From contig NZ_FOWC01000004.1 in assembly GCF_900115345.1 (NCBI RefSeq), positions 536,106 through 600,105 of the forward strand: a DNA stretch of 64,000 bases. Direction: 5' to 3'. Of this stretch, positions 37,834 to 46,285 are shown piece by piece (the stretch's first letter is position 1; each line of letters opens with the position of its first letter). A model generated the notes under the pieces. That model was not told the origin of the DNA. It saw nothing but the letters and a program-made list of their open reading frames with translations, and searched no databases. The DNA comes from Amycolatopsis rubida (GTDB lineage Bacteria > Actinomycetota > Actinomycetes > Mycobacteriales > Pseudonocardiaceae). A program made the position numbers and the translations under genes.

Positions 37834-38973
37834 ATGGCTTCGCGAAGCGCGGTCGTGGTCGGGGGCGGCATCGGCGGACTGGCGGCGGCGATCGGGTTGC
37901 GCCGGGTCGGGTGGGAGGCCACGGTGCTCGAACGGGCACCGGAGCTGACCGCCATCGGCGCGGGAATCTCGTTGTGGCCCAACGCGCAGCGGGCGCTGGC
38001 CGAACTGCGCGTCGAGCCGCGGATCTCCGCCCAGCGAGGGGGTGGCCTGGTCGACTGGCGCGGACGTCGGCTGGCCAGTTGGGACGCGGACCTCTTCGTG
38101 CGCAGTCACGGGCTGCCGCTCGGCGCGATCCACCGGGCGAGTCTGATCGAAACGCTGCGTTCAGCACTGCCGGACGAATGTCTCAAGACCGGGGTCGAGG
38201 TGACGAGCGTCGAGCAGAACGGCGTGGTGCACCACGGTTCCGGCTCGATCGAGGCGGACCTGATCGTGGCGGCCGACGGAATCAGCAGCCCGATCCGGCA
38301 GGCGCTCTTCCCGGCCGCGCGCGTGGAGTACAGCGGCGGCGCGGCGTTCCGCGGGATCGCCAAGCTGCCGCTGAAACCCGCCCTGAGCACGACCTGGGCG
38401 GCCGGAATCGAAATCGGCGTCCTGCCGTTGCTGGACGACGAGGTGTATTGGTGGGTCTCCGAAGCCCGCCCGGCCGGGATCCGGCACGACGACCACCGCG
38501 CCTACCTGAGCGGGAAGTACGGTCGCTGGCACGACCCGATTCCGCAGCTCATCGACGCCACCCCGGAAATCCTGCTGCACGACACGCAGCACCTGGCGAC
38601 GCCGCTGCCCAGCTACACCCGTGGCCGCATCGCGCTCCTCGGGGACGCCGCGCACGCGATGCCGCCGTTCCTCGGACAAGGCGGCTGCCAGGCACTGGAG
38701 GACGCGGTGGTGCTGGCTTCGCACACCCAAGCGTCCACAGTGGACGAAGCACTCCGGCGGTATGACGCGGAACGCCGCCCGCGTACGCAAAAGGTCGCGA
38801 AGGCGTCGCTGCAGGCCGGTGCCAGCGGACCACTCCTCCGCAACCCGGCGGCAGTCGCGCTGCGAGCGGGTTTCACCCGGTTGCTCCCCGCGGCGGTCAC
38901 CACCCGGGTCGGAGCCAGCATCAGCCGCTGGCAACCGCCGAAACTCACACCAGCCCAGCCTCGAAAGCCGTGA
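37834..38973 (+). CDS. FAD-dependent monooxygenase (UbiH/salicylate-hydroxylase-like)
   Basis: 379 residues. GxGxxG dinucleotide site at the N terminus (SAVVVGGGIGGLAAAIGLRR), DG motif LIVAADGISSPIRQALFP, and the second FAD-binding GD motif RIALLGDAAHAMPPFLGQGG. This is the class A flavoprotein hydroxylase layout; length is typical. AGGAGG (37823-37828) precedes ATG 37834 by 5 bases. The gene is divergent from a TetR gene and shares its operator, suggesting substrate-inducible oxidation of an aromatic or polyketide compound; a resistance role (as with tetracycline-degrading relatives) is possible. Its last 29 bases overlap the convergent response regulator. Confidence 0.87.
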   Translation: MASRSAVVVGGGIGGLAAAIGLRRVGWEATVLERAPELTAIGAGISLWPNAQRALAELRVEPRISAQRGGGLVDWRGRRLASWDADLFVRSHGLPLGAIHRASLIETLRSALPDECLKTGVEVTSVEQNGVVHHGSGSIEADLIVAADGISSPIRQALFPAARVEYSGGAAFRGIAKLPLKPALSTTWAAGIEIGVLPLLDDEVYWWVSEARPAGIRHDDHRAYLSGKYGRWHDPIPQLIDATPEILLHDTQHLATPLPSYTRGRIALLGDAAHAMPPFLGQGGCQALEDAVVLASHTQASTVDEALRRYDAERRPRTQKVAKASLQAGASGPLLRNPAAVALRAGFTRLLPAAVTTRVGASISRWQPPKLTPAQPRKP

Positions 38974-39592
38974 TCGCGGCCTGCACCCGGTTCCGCACGT
39001 CCAACCGGGTCAGGATCGTGCTCACGTGCGCCTTCACCGTTCCCTCCACCACGAACATGCGCGCCGCGATGTCCGCGTTGGACAGTCCTTCGGCCAGCAG
39101 CACCAGCACCTCCCGCTCGCGGTTGGTCAAGACACTCACCCGCTCGCGCGCGGTCGCGGCCCGGCTGAACCGGTTGCCGGACAGTCGCGTGATCACCCGG
39201 TGCGCGACCTTCGGCGAAAGGAAGGCCGCGCCATCGGCGACCGCGTGCACCCCGGCGAGCAGTTCTCGCGGATCGCCCGCCTTGAGCAGGAATCCGCTCG
39301 CGCCAAGGCCGAGCGCACGTTCGATGTACTCGTCCTCGCCGAACGTCGTCAGCATGAGAACGCCGGTGTCCGGCAGCAGCTTGCGAATCTCCTCAGCCGC
39401 GGCGAGCCCGTCGAGACCGGGCATGCGGATGTCGAGCAGCGCGACGTCCGGCCGGTTCGCGCGCGCCAGTTCGACTGCCGCACGTCCGTCCCCGGCCTCG
39501 GCCACCACCTCGATTTCCTTGTCCGAGGCCAGAATCGCGGCCACGCCGGCGCGGATCATCGCTTCGTCGTCGGCCAGTAGTACGCGGATCAC
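38945..39592 (-). CDS. NarL/LuxR-family response regulator
   Basis: 215 residues. Receiver domain with acidic pocket LLADDEAMIRAG, phosphorylation site Asp in VALLDIRMPGLDG (about 54), Thr in LTTFGEDEY and Lys in GFLLKAGDP. C-terminal LuxR HTH: VLTNREREVLVLLAEGLSNA, DIAARMFVVEGTVKAHVS. Its ATG overlaps the stop of the histidine kinase gene by 4 bases, forming a standard two-component operon. Targets unknown; the ABC exporter and monooxygenase nearby are not obviously linked. Confidence 0.93.
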   Translation of the reverse strand: MIRVLLADDEAMIRAGVAAILASDKEIEVVAEAGDGRAAVELARANRPDVALLDIRMPGLDGLAAAEEIRKLLPDTGVLMLTTFGEDEYIERALGLGASGFLLKAGDPRELLAGVHAVADGAAFLSPKVAHRVITRLSGNRFSRAATARERVSVLTNREREVLVLLAEGLSNADIAARMFVVEGTVKAHVSTILTRLDVRNRVQAAITAFEAGLV

Positions 39593-41133
39593 GGTTCGTC
39601 CTCACTGTAAAGATCCTTGCTCGCCACTCGATCGTCCACAAAGCACAGTCGATAGACGGCATAGTTGAAGTTGAGCCAGCTCCGGCCGGCTCCGTAGTAC
39701 TCGCAGGTGCTCCGGTAAGGCTGCGGCGGCACGTTGATCGACGGCAGCGTGGTGCGCTGGCGACCGGGAAGCATCGGTTCGACGGCCGGGTGCGGCATGC
39801 CGATCTGGATCCGCGCGTACGAATCCGGCGGCAGCTCCGACGACGACCACTGCACCAGGAAGGCCACGCCCGCCCCGCCGATGACCACCCCGAACAGCGC
39901 CAGCGGCACCACGATCGCCTGCACCAGGCTCGACCGGACAGCTCGACGGGCGCGCTCCAGCTCGCGCGCGGCCTGCCCGATCCCGTCGTCCTGCTCCGGC
40001 GCGGGCGCCGAGTCGTGCGGCAGGCTGGCCGCCACCTCGAACCCGCCGTCCACCGGGCCCGCCGTCAAGCTCCCGCCGACCAGCCGCACCCGCTCGTGCA
40101 GGCCGATCAACCCCTGTTGCCCGGACCGGTTGGGCAACGGTCCGGCAGGCGGCGGCGCGTTCCGGACCCGGACGTCGGTCGACTCGTTGGTGCTGGTCAC
40201 AACCACCGTCACGGCCGCGCCAGGCGCGTGCTTCGCCGCGTTCGTGAGCCCTTCCTGCACCACGCGGTAGACCGCCCGCGCGACCATCGGCGGCGCGCCG
40301 TCCAGATTGTCCAGTCGCGCGCCGATCTCGATCCCGGACGCCCGCGCACGGTCGATCAGTTCCCCCAGATCGCCCTGCACCGGCTCGACCGGCGCGGCGT
40401 CCTCGCGCAGCACGCCGATGATCTCGCGCAGCCGTTCCGTCGCCGTCGCCGCGCCCGCCCGGAGCTGTCCGGCAGCCTCCCGTTGCTCGTCGCCAAGCTC
40501 CCTGTCGACCTCCAAGGCCGCCGCGCGCACTGCGATCAGGCTCAGTTCGTGGCCGAGCGAATCGTGCATGTCGCTGGCGATCCGGGCCCGCTCGCGCAGC
40601 CGGGCTTCCTGCGCGACCAGCCGGTGCCTGCTCTCCATCTCCTCCGCGCGCCGCCACCCGTCCTGCGCGAGTTCGCGCCGCAGCCGCACGTGCCTGCCGA
40701 GCAGGCACGGCGCGACCCCGGCGAACGCGAGTGTGCCGAGCACCGCGCCCCACGCGTCGAATCCCGACTTCAGCAGGAAAGACAGCGGGATCCCGGCCAC
40801 CGCGATGACGAAGAAGCAGATCATCGCCACCCGTGCCCTGGCCAGCCGCAGCCCGGCCAGGTACGAGATCACGACGATCAGGAAGAACTCCCACACCGCC
40901 ACCCGGCCGCCCCAGCCGAACGCGATGACCAGCGCCGTCGTCATCGCCACTGCCAGCGCGAACGCCGGGTAGACGCGGGCGGTGGCCATCGCCAGGGTGA
41001 CCGACACCAGGCCGTAGCCGAGTTCCCAGACATTCGGGGCGAGTGGTCCGTCGAACACGACGAACCCGCACAACGCGGCCCAGAGCAGCAGGTCGAACGC
41101 CACGCGCCACCGGACTCGCGTTGCCTCCTTCAT
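39589..41133 (-). CDS. NarL-type sensor histidine kinase with an extra C-terminal transmembrane helix and extracytoplasmic domain
   Basis: 514 residues, about 110 longer than usual. N-terminal 1-146: about six membrane helices (LALAVAMTTALVIAFGW, IVVISYLAG, MICFFVIAVAGIPLSFLL). HisKA_3 with His190 in IASDMHDSLGHELSL; HATPase with QEGLTNAAKHAPGA and GQQGLIGLHERVRLVGG. After the catalytic domain comes a basic linker, a seventh helix (about 402-428, VQAIVVPLALFGVVIGGAGV) and an 85-residue tail: SYARIQIGMPHPAVEPML, CEYYGAGRSWLNF, CFVDDRVASKDLY. This tail resembles BamE/SmpA- or BLIP-like folds (IxxGM...V, then two Cys strands), so it may be an extracellular sensor. Signal unknown. Confidence 0.9.
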   Translation of the reverse strand: MKEATRVRWRVAFDLLLWAALCGFVVFDGPLAPNVWELGYGLVSVTLAMATARVYPAFALAVAMTTALVIAFGWGGRVAVWEFFLIVVISYLAGLRLARARVAMICFFVIAVAGIPLSFLLKSGFDAWGAVLGTLAFAGVAPCLLGRHVRLRRELAQDGWRRAEEMESRHRLVAQEARLRERARIASDMHDSLGHELSLIAVRAAALEVDRELGDEQREAAGQLRAGAATATERLREIIGVLREDAAPVEPVQGDLGELIDRARASGIEIGARLDNLDGAPPMVARAVYRVVQEGLTNAAKHAPGAAVTVVVTSTNESTDVRVRNAPPPAGPLPNRSGQQGLIGLHERVRLVGGSLTAGPVDGGFEVAASLPHDSAPAPEQDDGIGQAARELERARRAVRSSLVQAIVVPLALFGVVIGGAGVAFLVQWSSSELPPDSYARIQIGMPHPAVEPMLPGRQRTTLPSINVPPQPYRSTCEYYGAGRSWLNFNYAVYRLCFVDDRVASKDLYSEDEP

Positions 41134-41214
41134 TCCGGAGACGCTACAAGGACCGCCCGATTCGTCACCACTGCCGAAAGTCAAGGTCGAGATCGTGCGG
41201 CATGATGGGTCACC

Positions 41215-41424
41215 ATGGCTGAACGCACACTGGCGCAGCAGCTCGGCGCTCCGCTGCCGGACGGCATCGAATCCCTGCCTGAGCAGCACAAACAGGATTT
41301 GTCCTCGGCGTTGCGGGACGCCCGGCACCGGCAAGCGCAGGCACTCGCCCGTGCGGGTGAGGAAAGCCTGAAGTACGTGCCCGCGCTGCTGCGCGGCGCG
41401 GTGCGGAAAGCGGTCGGCCTGTGA
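41215..41424 (+). CDS. Small conserved hypothetical protein
   Basis: 69 residues, hydrophilic and predicted helical: ERTLAQQLGAPLPDGIESLP, then EQHKQDLSSALRDARHRQAQ. No recognised domain, signal peptide or membrane segment; a slightly hydrophobic end (YVPALLRGAVRKAVGL). Its stop overlaps the GTG of the following gene by 4 bases, so the two products are probably made together and may interact. It is divergent from the histidine kinase gene (81-base gap). I do not recognise its function. Confidence 0.6.
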   Translation: MAERTLAQQLGAPLPDGIESLPEQHKQDLSSALRDARHRQAQALARAGEESLKYVPALLRGAVRKAVGL

Positions 41425-42149
41425 ACCCGGAAATCCTGAAGCTCGCCCGGGTGCTCGACGTCGACCCCGCCCGGCTCGACTACCTCGCCGACGTCGAGCA
41501 GGGCGAGGTGCGGCTGCTGCGCGAGCAGATGACGACCACGCTGTTCGACGCGAACCTCGTCGTGCTGGAGCGGATGGCGCTGGCGAGCAAGCTGCTGCCG
41601 GCCGGAGTGACCGCGAAGATCGCGGAGAAGGTGTTCGGCCCGCTGCTGTGCGCGCGGATCGCCGGACTGGTCGACGTGTCGCGCGGCGTCGACGTCGCGA
41701 AACGGCTGTCGCCGAAGTTCCTCGCCTCGGTCGCGGCGGAGCTGGATCCGCGACGCGCGACGTCGATCATCACACGGATCCCAATGCAGACAGTCGCGGC
41801 GGTCGCCGAGGAACTGACCCGCCGCGAGGACTGGATCACGCTGGGCCGTTTTGTCGGCCATCTGCCGGACGAAACAGTCCGCCGCTGCATCGGCCTGCTG
41901 GACGACGCCGGTCTCCTGCACACCGCGTACGTGCTGGACGACCGGAGCCGGATCGACCACGTACTCGGCCTGCTCGGAGACGACCGCCTGCCCTCGCTGG
42001 TGCGCACCGCCGCCGCGGACGAGACGCTGTGGGCACCGGCGCTGGACGTGCTGGCCCAGATGAACGACGCCCGCCGAGCGACGGTGCGGCCGCTGCTCGA
42101 CGAGCTTCCGGAAGAACTGCGAACCCGCGCGGAGGCGGCGCTCGCCTAG
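41421..42149 (+). CDS. Hypothetical helical-repeat protein, faintly MgtE-N-like
   Basis: 242 residues, cytosolic and all-helical. Repeated motifs such as LSPKFLASVAAELDPRRATS, IITRIPMQTVAAVAEELTRR and GFVGHLP-like VGHLPDETVRRCIGLLDDAG are reminiscent of the superhelical MgtE intracellular N domain, but no transporter domain follows. Starts at GTG overlapping the upstream stop. Its stop codon overlaps the convergent small membrane protein's stop. Similar stand-alone proteins occur in actinobacteria without assigned function; a scaffolding role is only a guess. Confidence 0.6.
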   Translation: MNPEILKLARVLDVDPARLDYLADVEQGEVRLLREQMTTTLFDANLVVLERMALASKLLPAGVTAKIAEKVFGPLLCARIAGLVDVSRGVDVAKRLSPKFLASVAAELDPRRATSIITRIPMQTVAAVAEELTRREDWITLGRFVGHLPDETVRRCIGLLDDAGLLHTAYVLDDRSRIDHVLGLLGDDRLPSLVRTAAADETLWAPALDVLAQMNDARRATVRPLLDELPEELRTRAEAALA

Positions 42150-42367
42150 GCCACGATCAGGTAGATCCCGTATCCGATCACCGCGGTGCAGATCGCGAAG
42201 CACACCACCGCACCGGTCAGTTGAACCGTGCCGCTGCCGCCATTCGCCCGCGCCGTCACCCGCTCCGACAGCCCGCGCACCCCGTACGCGAACAGCCCGG
42301 TCAGCACGACGGCCGCCGCCAGCGCCACCACGAAAACGGTGCCGAGAGCACCCCAGTTGATCGCCAT
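42146..42367 (-). CDS. Small two-helix membrane protein encoded downstream of the phosphate transporter
   Basis: 73 residues. Two membrane helices, ALGTVFVVALAAAVVLTGLF and LTGAVVCFAICTAVIGYGIY, joined by a basic loop (GVRGLSERVTARANGG). Short N terminus AINW. It starts 11 bases after the PiT transporter stop and is co-transcribed with it. Small proteins of this type accompany pit genes in several actinobacteria; an accessory role in phosphate transport is inferred only from position. Confidence 0.6.
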   Translation of the reverse strand: MAINWGALGTVFVVALAAAVVLTGLFAYGVRGLSERVTARANGGSGTVQLTGAVVCFAICTAVIGYGIYLIVA

Positions 42368-42378
42368 GTCGTGCTCCC

Positions 42379-43509
42379 TCAGACCGCGACCGGGGCGGCC
42401 TCGGCGGCCTCCGGCTCGTTGTTGACGGTGGCCGGTGTGACCGGGTTGCGCCGCGACGCGAGCCAGATGCCCAGCGCGAGCAGCACTCCGACGCCGCCGA
42501 CGAGGACGGTTCCCCAGCTGCCGCGGGTGGAGACCGCGGCCGCGATGGCCCCGACGATCGCGGCGGCGGGCAGCGTGAGCGCCCAGGCGAGCACCATCTT
42601 GCCCGCCACGCCCCAGCGGACCTCGGCGAGTTTCCGGCCGAGCCCGGAGCCGATGATGCCGCCCGAGGTGACATGCGTGGTCGACAGCGCGAAGCCGAGG
42701 TGCGAGGAGGCCAGGATGACCGCCGCGGAACTCGTCTCGGCGGCGAACCCTTGCGGCGTCTGGATTTCGGTGAGCTTCTTGCCCATCGTCTGGATGATCC
42801 GCCAGCCGCCGAGGTAGGTGCCGAGCGCGATCGCCGCGCCGGAGGCGAGGATGACCCACACCGGCGGGTTCGACCCCGGCGCGAGCGAACCGCCCGCGAT
42901 CAGCGCGAGCGTGATGACACCCATCGTCTTCTGCGCGTCGTTGGTGCCGTGCGCGAGCGAGACCAGGCTCGCCGAAAGCACCTGGCCGGTCTTGAAACCC
43001 TTGCCGACCACGTCTTGGCGCGCCTTGGCCGTGATCCGGTAGACGAGGAAGGTGCCAGCGATCGCGACGACGCCCGCCACCACCGGCGACGCGATCGCCG
43101 GAATCAGCACCTTTTCGACGACCTTCGCGAAGTGCACGGCGTCCGCGCCGGAGGCGATCCAGGTCGCCCCGATCAGCCCGCCGAACAAGGCGTGCGACGA
43201 ACTCGAGGGCAGCCCGACCAGCCACGTCACGAGATTCCAGACGATGGCCCCGACCAGTCCGGCGAAAATCACTACCGGCGTAACCTTGGTGTCGTCGACG
43301 ATGCCGCCGGAAATGGTTTTCGCGACCTCGATCGAAAGGAACGCGCCGACGAGATTCAGCACCGCCGAGATCGCGACCGCGACCCGGGGTTTCAGCGCAC
43401 CGGTGGCGATAGAGGTGGCCATCGCGTTGGCCGTGTCGTGGAACCCGTTGGTGAAGTCGAAGGCCAGCGCCGCGACGATCACCACCAGGACGATGAGAGA
43501 AAAGTCCAT
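42379..43509 (-). CDS. pit: Low-affinity inorganic phosphate transporter, PiT family
   Basis: 376 residues, about ten membrane helices. Both halves carry the family signature: FDFTNGFHDTANAMATSIAT (N-terminal) and SLAHGTNDAQKTMGVITLAL (C-terminal), each a GxNDxxNA-type motif; the first reads FHDTANA. LVGLPSSSSHALFGGLIGA and LSTTHVTSGGIIGSGLG are the paired Ser/His loops. Imports phosphate as a metal-phosphate complex with protons. The C-terminal tail is short and acidic. No PhoU-like gene is adjacent, unlike many pit loci. A 239-base gap upstream (43510-43748) shows nothing recognisable. Confidence 0.93.
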   Translation of the reverse strand: MDFSLIVLVVIVAALAFDFTNGFHDTANAMATSIATGALKPRVAVAISAVLNLVGAFLSIEVAKTISGGIVDDTKVTPVVIFAGLVGAIVWNLVTWLVGLPSSSSHALFGGLIGATWIASGADAVHFAKVVEKVLIPAIASPVVAGVVAIAGTFLVYRITAKARQDVVGKGFKTGQVLSASLVSLAHGTNDAQKTMGVITLALIAGGSLAPGSNPPVWVILASGAAIALGTYLGGWRIIQTMGKKLTEIQTPQGFAAETSSAAVILASSHLGFALSTTHVTSGGIIGSGLGRKLAEVRWGVAGKMVLAWALTLPAAAIVGAIAAAVSTRGSWGTVLVGGVGVLLALGIWLASRRNPVTPATVNNEPEAAEAAPVAV

Positions 43510-43748
43510 GCCCGCTCTCCAGTCCGGAGTGTCCTGCGGGAGTGACGGTACCTACGTCGGCGGGGTCTCCAGATCCCTCAGTGAGTGGCCAGTAGTTGAA
43601 CTCTGCATGAACGCGACCTTGCCGCTGCCGCTGGTTTTCCGCCGTTCACCCGCTGGTCCTTTTTCCTCGTCGCCCTGATGGTTCGATACCGCGCGCGGAG
43701 TCGGGCGCGGGGGCAGCAAATCCGCCCTCGCACCCTTCTGCCGGCCGC

Positions 43749-44954
43749 TCAGAAAGCAGACACTGGTGACATCTCCGGCAATGGGTTCTGCCCCAGATGC
43801 AGCGCCCCGTTCGCGGCGGATTCCCGGACCGCGGCGAAGCCATACCGGCGCATTTCCGCCTCGTATTCCCCGATCGCGTCCGGCGTGCCGCTGCTCAACG
43901 CGGCGGCGAGTGCGGCCCCGTCCCGCATCGCGGTGTTGGCACCGGCCCCGGCGGCCGGGCTCATCGCGTGGATCGCGTCGCCGACCAGGCACACCCGCGA
44001 TGGCGCCCAGGGCCCGATCGGCACGCTGGTCCGGATCGAAACGAGGAAGGGCGAGTCCGGAAGCCAGCTTTCGACCATCCGGCGCACGCGCGGGTTCCAG
44101 CCGGCGACCCGGTCGAGCACGAGCTTGCGCATCTCTTCCCCGGACAGCGCGCGGAGTTCGTCGTCCGTCCGCCCGAAGATTTCCTGGCGCGCACCGAAAG
44201 CGCAGGTCATGTACGGCGCGTCGGGGCTGAGCCGAACCTGCGGCGCGAGCCGAGCGCAGGCGTCGGCGATCGGCTCCGGGTAGTCGACCGGCGCGAAGCC
44301 GATCATCTGCTTGTGCGGCCCGGAAACGATGCTGAACACGGCGAACATCTCCGGGTCGAACAGTTCCCGGGTCGCCTCGGTGAGCGGGATTTTCGCATAC
44401 AGCTGACGCAATCCGGTGTCCACGACCCGCGCGTGCGGGAGATATTGCCGCCGCACCGGCGAATTCACCCCGTCCGCGCCGACGAGAACCGCGCCGCGCG
44501 CCTCGGTCCCGTCGGCGAAGTGCGCGACCACGCCGTTCTCGTGCTTTTCGTACCGGACGAACTCCTTGCCGAAGCGGACGTTGCCGAGGCCCTCGAACAG
44601 AATCTGCCGCAGCGTGAACCGGTTGACGTTACGCTGGGTCTCGCCGTCGTCGAGCACGAACTCGGTCCGTGGCGTCAGCTGGCTGTCGTAGATCGTGGTG
44701 GCGTTGCGCGGCTGGCCCGAGGTGGCCAGGAACAGCTCGTGCAGGTGCGGCGGCAGGACTTGCCGCAGCGCCTGGTCGCCGCGGGAATCGATGTGCAGCC
44801 GATAACCCTGCCGGCGCGCGTCCAGCGCGGAATCGCGTTCGTAGACCTCGCACGGGACCCCGGCTTTGCGCAGCCCTTGGGCGAGACACAGCCCGCCGAG
44901 CCCGGCCCCGATCACGAGCACAGTGTTATCCGCGTTGTTCACGTCATTCGCCAT
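43749..44954 (-). CDS. FAD-dependent monooxygenase (aromatic hydroxylase-like)
   Basis: 401 residues. N-terminal FAD site VLVIGAGLGGLCLAQGLRKA, then RRQGYRLHIDSRGDQALRQV, DG motif VLVGADGVNSPVRRQYLP and GD motif RVCLVGDAIHAMSPAAGAGA. The arrangement GYRLHID and LFLATSG is typical of the subfamily acting on polycyclic or anthraquinone-type compounds. Distinct from the other FAD monooxygenase in the window (37834-38973). Monocistronic on the minus strand; the 185-base gap upstream (44955-45139) shows no regulator or clear promoter. Substrate unknown. Confidence 0.87.
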   Translation of the reverse strand: MANDVNNADNTVLVIGAGLGGLCLAQGLRKAGVPCEVYERDSALDARRQGYRLHIDSRGDQALRQVLPPHLHELFLATSGQPRNATTIYDSQLTPRTEFVLDDGETQRNVNRFTLRQILFEGLGNVRFGKEFVRYEKHENGVVAHFADGTEARGAVLVGADGVNSPVRRQYLPHARVVDTGLRQLYAKIPLTEATRELFDPEMFAVFSIVSGPHKQMIGFAPVDYPEPIADACARLAPQVRLSPDAPYMTCAFGARQEIFGRTDDELRALSGEEMRKLVLDRVAGWNPRVRRMVESWLPDSPFLVSIRTSVPIGPWAPSRVCLVGDAIHAMSPAAGAGANTAMRDGAALAAALSSGTPDAIGEYEAEMRRYGFAAVRESAANGALHLGQNPLPEMSPVSAF

Positions 44955-45139
44955 CAGCGAAGTCCCTTCCGTACCAACATTCTGGTTCGAGAGGGACGCA
45001 CTGGGCTCGGCCCGCGTAAGCCGGGCGCTCGGAAACAGAGCGAATGTGTCGTCCGGCCTAACCCATACCGGACAATGGTCTTTCGCGCGTCCTGTTCCCT
45101 TTCACATTAGCGCAGCCGCGGACGCCGTCGCCACCCTGG

Positions 45140-46285
45140 TTAACGCAGCTTTGCCCCTTTCCGCCACACCGAGTGGGTCAACGGGACCCCGGGCCGATAA
45201 GCGAGATGCGTGGTGGACGGCGCGTCGAGTACGTGCACATCGGCCCGCGCACCCGGCCGCAGATACCCGACGTCCTCGCGACGAAGTGCCCGCGCACCAC
45301 CGGCGGTCGCCGACCACACGGCCTCGTCGACGGTCATCCGCAGCTGAAGCACCGCCGTCGTCACGCAGAACGCGACCGACGTGGTGTACGAACTGCCCGG
45401 ATTAGCATTGCTCGCCAACGCGACCGTCGCGCCAGCGTCGAGCAGCCGCCGCGCCGGAGCCAGCGCTTGCCTGGTGGACAAATCGCACGCGGGCAGGATC
45501 GTCGCGACCGTGTTGGACGACGCGAGCGCCTCGACATCAGCATCGCTCAGGTACGTGCAGTGGTCCACGCTCGCCGCGTCCAACTCCACCGCCAGCCGCA
45601 CGCCCGGGCCCTCGCCGAGCTGATTGCCGTGCACCCGCAGCCCAAGCCCGCGCTCCGCCGCCGCTTTGAGCACGCGCGCCGACTGCGCCTCGTCGAACGC
45701 ACCGGTCTCGCAGAACACATCGGCCCACCGCACGTACGGCGCGACCGCGTCCAGCATTTCGCCGCAAACCAAGTCCACATAGGACTCCGCGTCCGCACCC
45801 GGCGGCACGAGGTGCGCCCCCAGGAAGGTCACCTCGTCCGCGGCCGCGCCAGCGATCCGCGCCGACCGCGCCTCGTCAGCGACGGTGAGACCGTATCCGG
45901 TCTTCGTCTCCAGGCAGGTCGTGCCCTGCGCGGCCGCTTCCTCGACATGTCGACGAAGGTTCGCCGCCAGCTGCTCGTCCGAAGCCGCTCGCGTCGCATC
46001 GACGGTGACCGCGATGCCGCCTGCCGCGTAAGCCTGTCCAGCCATCCGCGCCTCGAACTCGGCGGTGCGGTCGCCCGCGAACACAAGGTGAGTGTGGCTG
46101 TCGACCCACCCAGGCAGCACAGCACGGCCCTCGACGTCGACGCGCTCGTCGGCGTCCGGTGCCCGCGCTGCCGGACCCGCCCACCCGACGGTCTCGCCGT
46201 CGAGCACCAGCGCGGCGTCGCGGAGCTTGCCCAGCTCCGGGTCGTTCGTGGTGAGCTCGCCGATTCCGGTGATCAGAACTGCCAC
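45140..46285 (-). CDS. hutI: Imidazolonepropionase
   Basis: 381 residues, amidohydrolase superfamily. Zinc ligands in LPGWVDSHTHLVFAGDRTAE (HxH); KTGYGLT and FLGAHLVPP, then VDHCTYLSDADV follow family order. It opens the imidazolone ring to give N-formimino-L-glutamate. Last gene of the hut operon; its start overlaps the hutF end by 13 bases. Cytosolic. Length is slightly below the approximately 400 of other bacteria but all motifs are visible. Confidence 0.93.
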   Translation of the reverse strand: MAVLITGIGELTTNDPELGKLRDAALVLDGETVGWAGPAARAPDADERVDVEGRAVLPGWVDSHTHLVFAGDRTAEFEARMAGQAYAAGGIAVTVDATRAASDEQLAANLRRHVEEAAAQGTTCLETKTGYGLTVADEARSARIAGAAADEVTFLGAHLVPPGADAESYVDLVCGEMLDAVAPYVRWADVFCETGAFDEAQSARVLKAAAERGLGLRVHGNQLGEGPGVRLAVELDAASVDHCTYLSDADVEALASSNTVATILPACDLSTRQALAPARRLLDAGATVALASNANPGSSYTTSVAFCVTTAVLQLRMTVDEAVWSATAGGARALRREDVGYLRPGARADVHVLDAPSTTHLAYRPGVPLTHSVWRKGAKLR

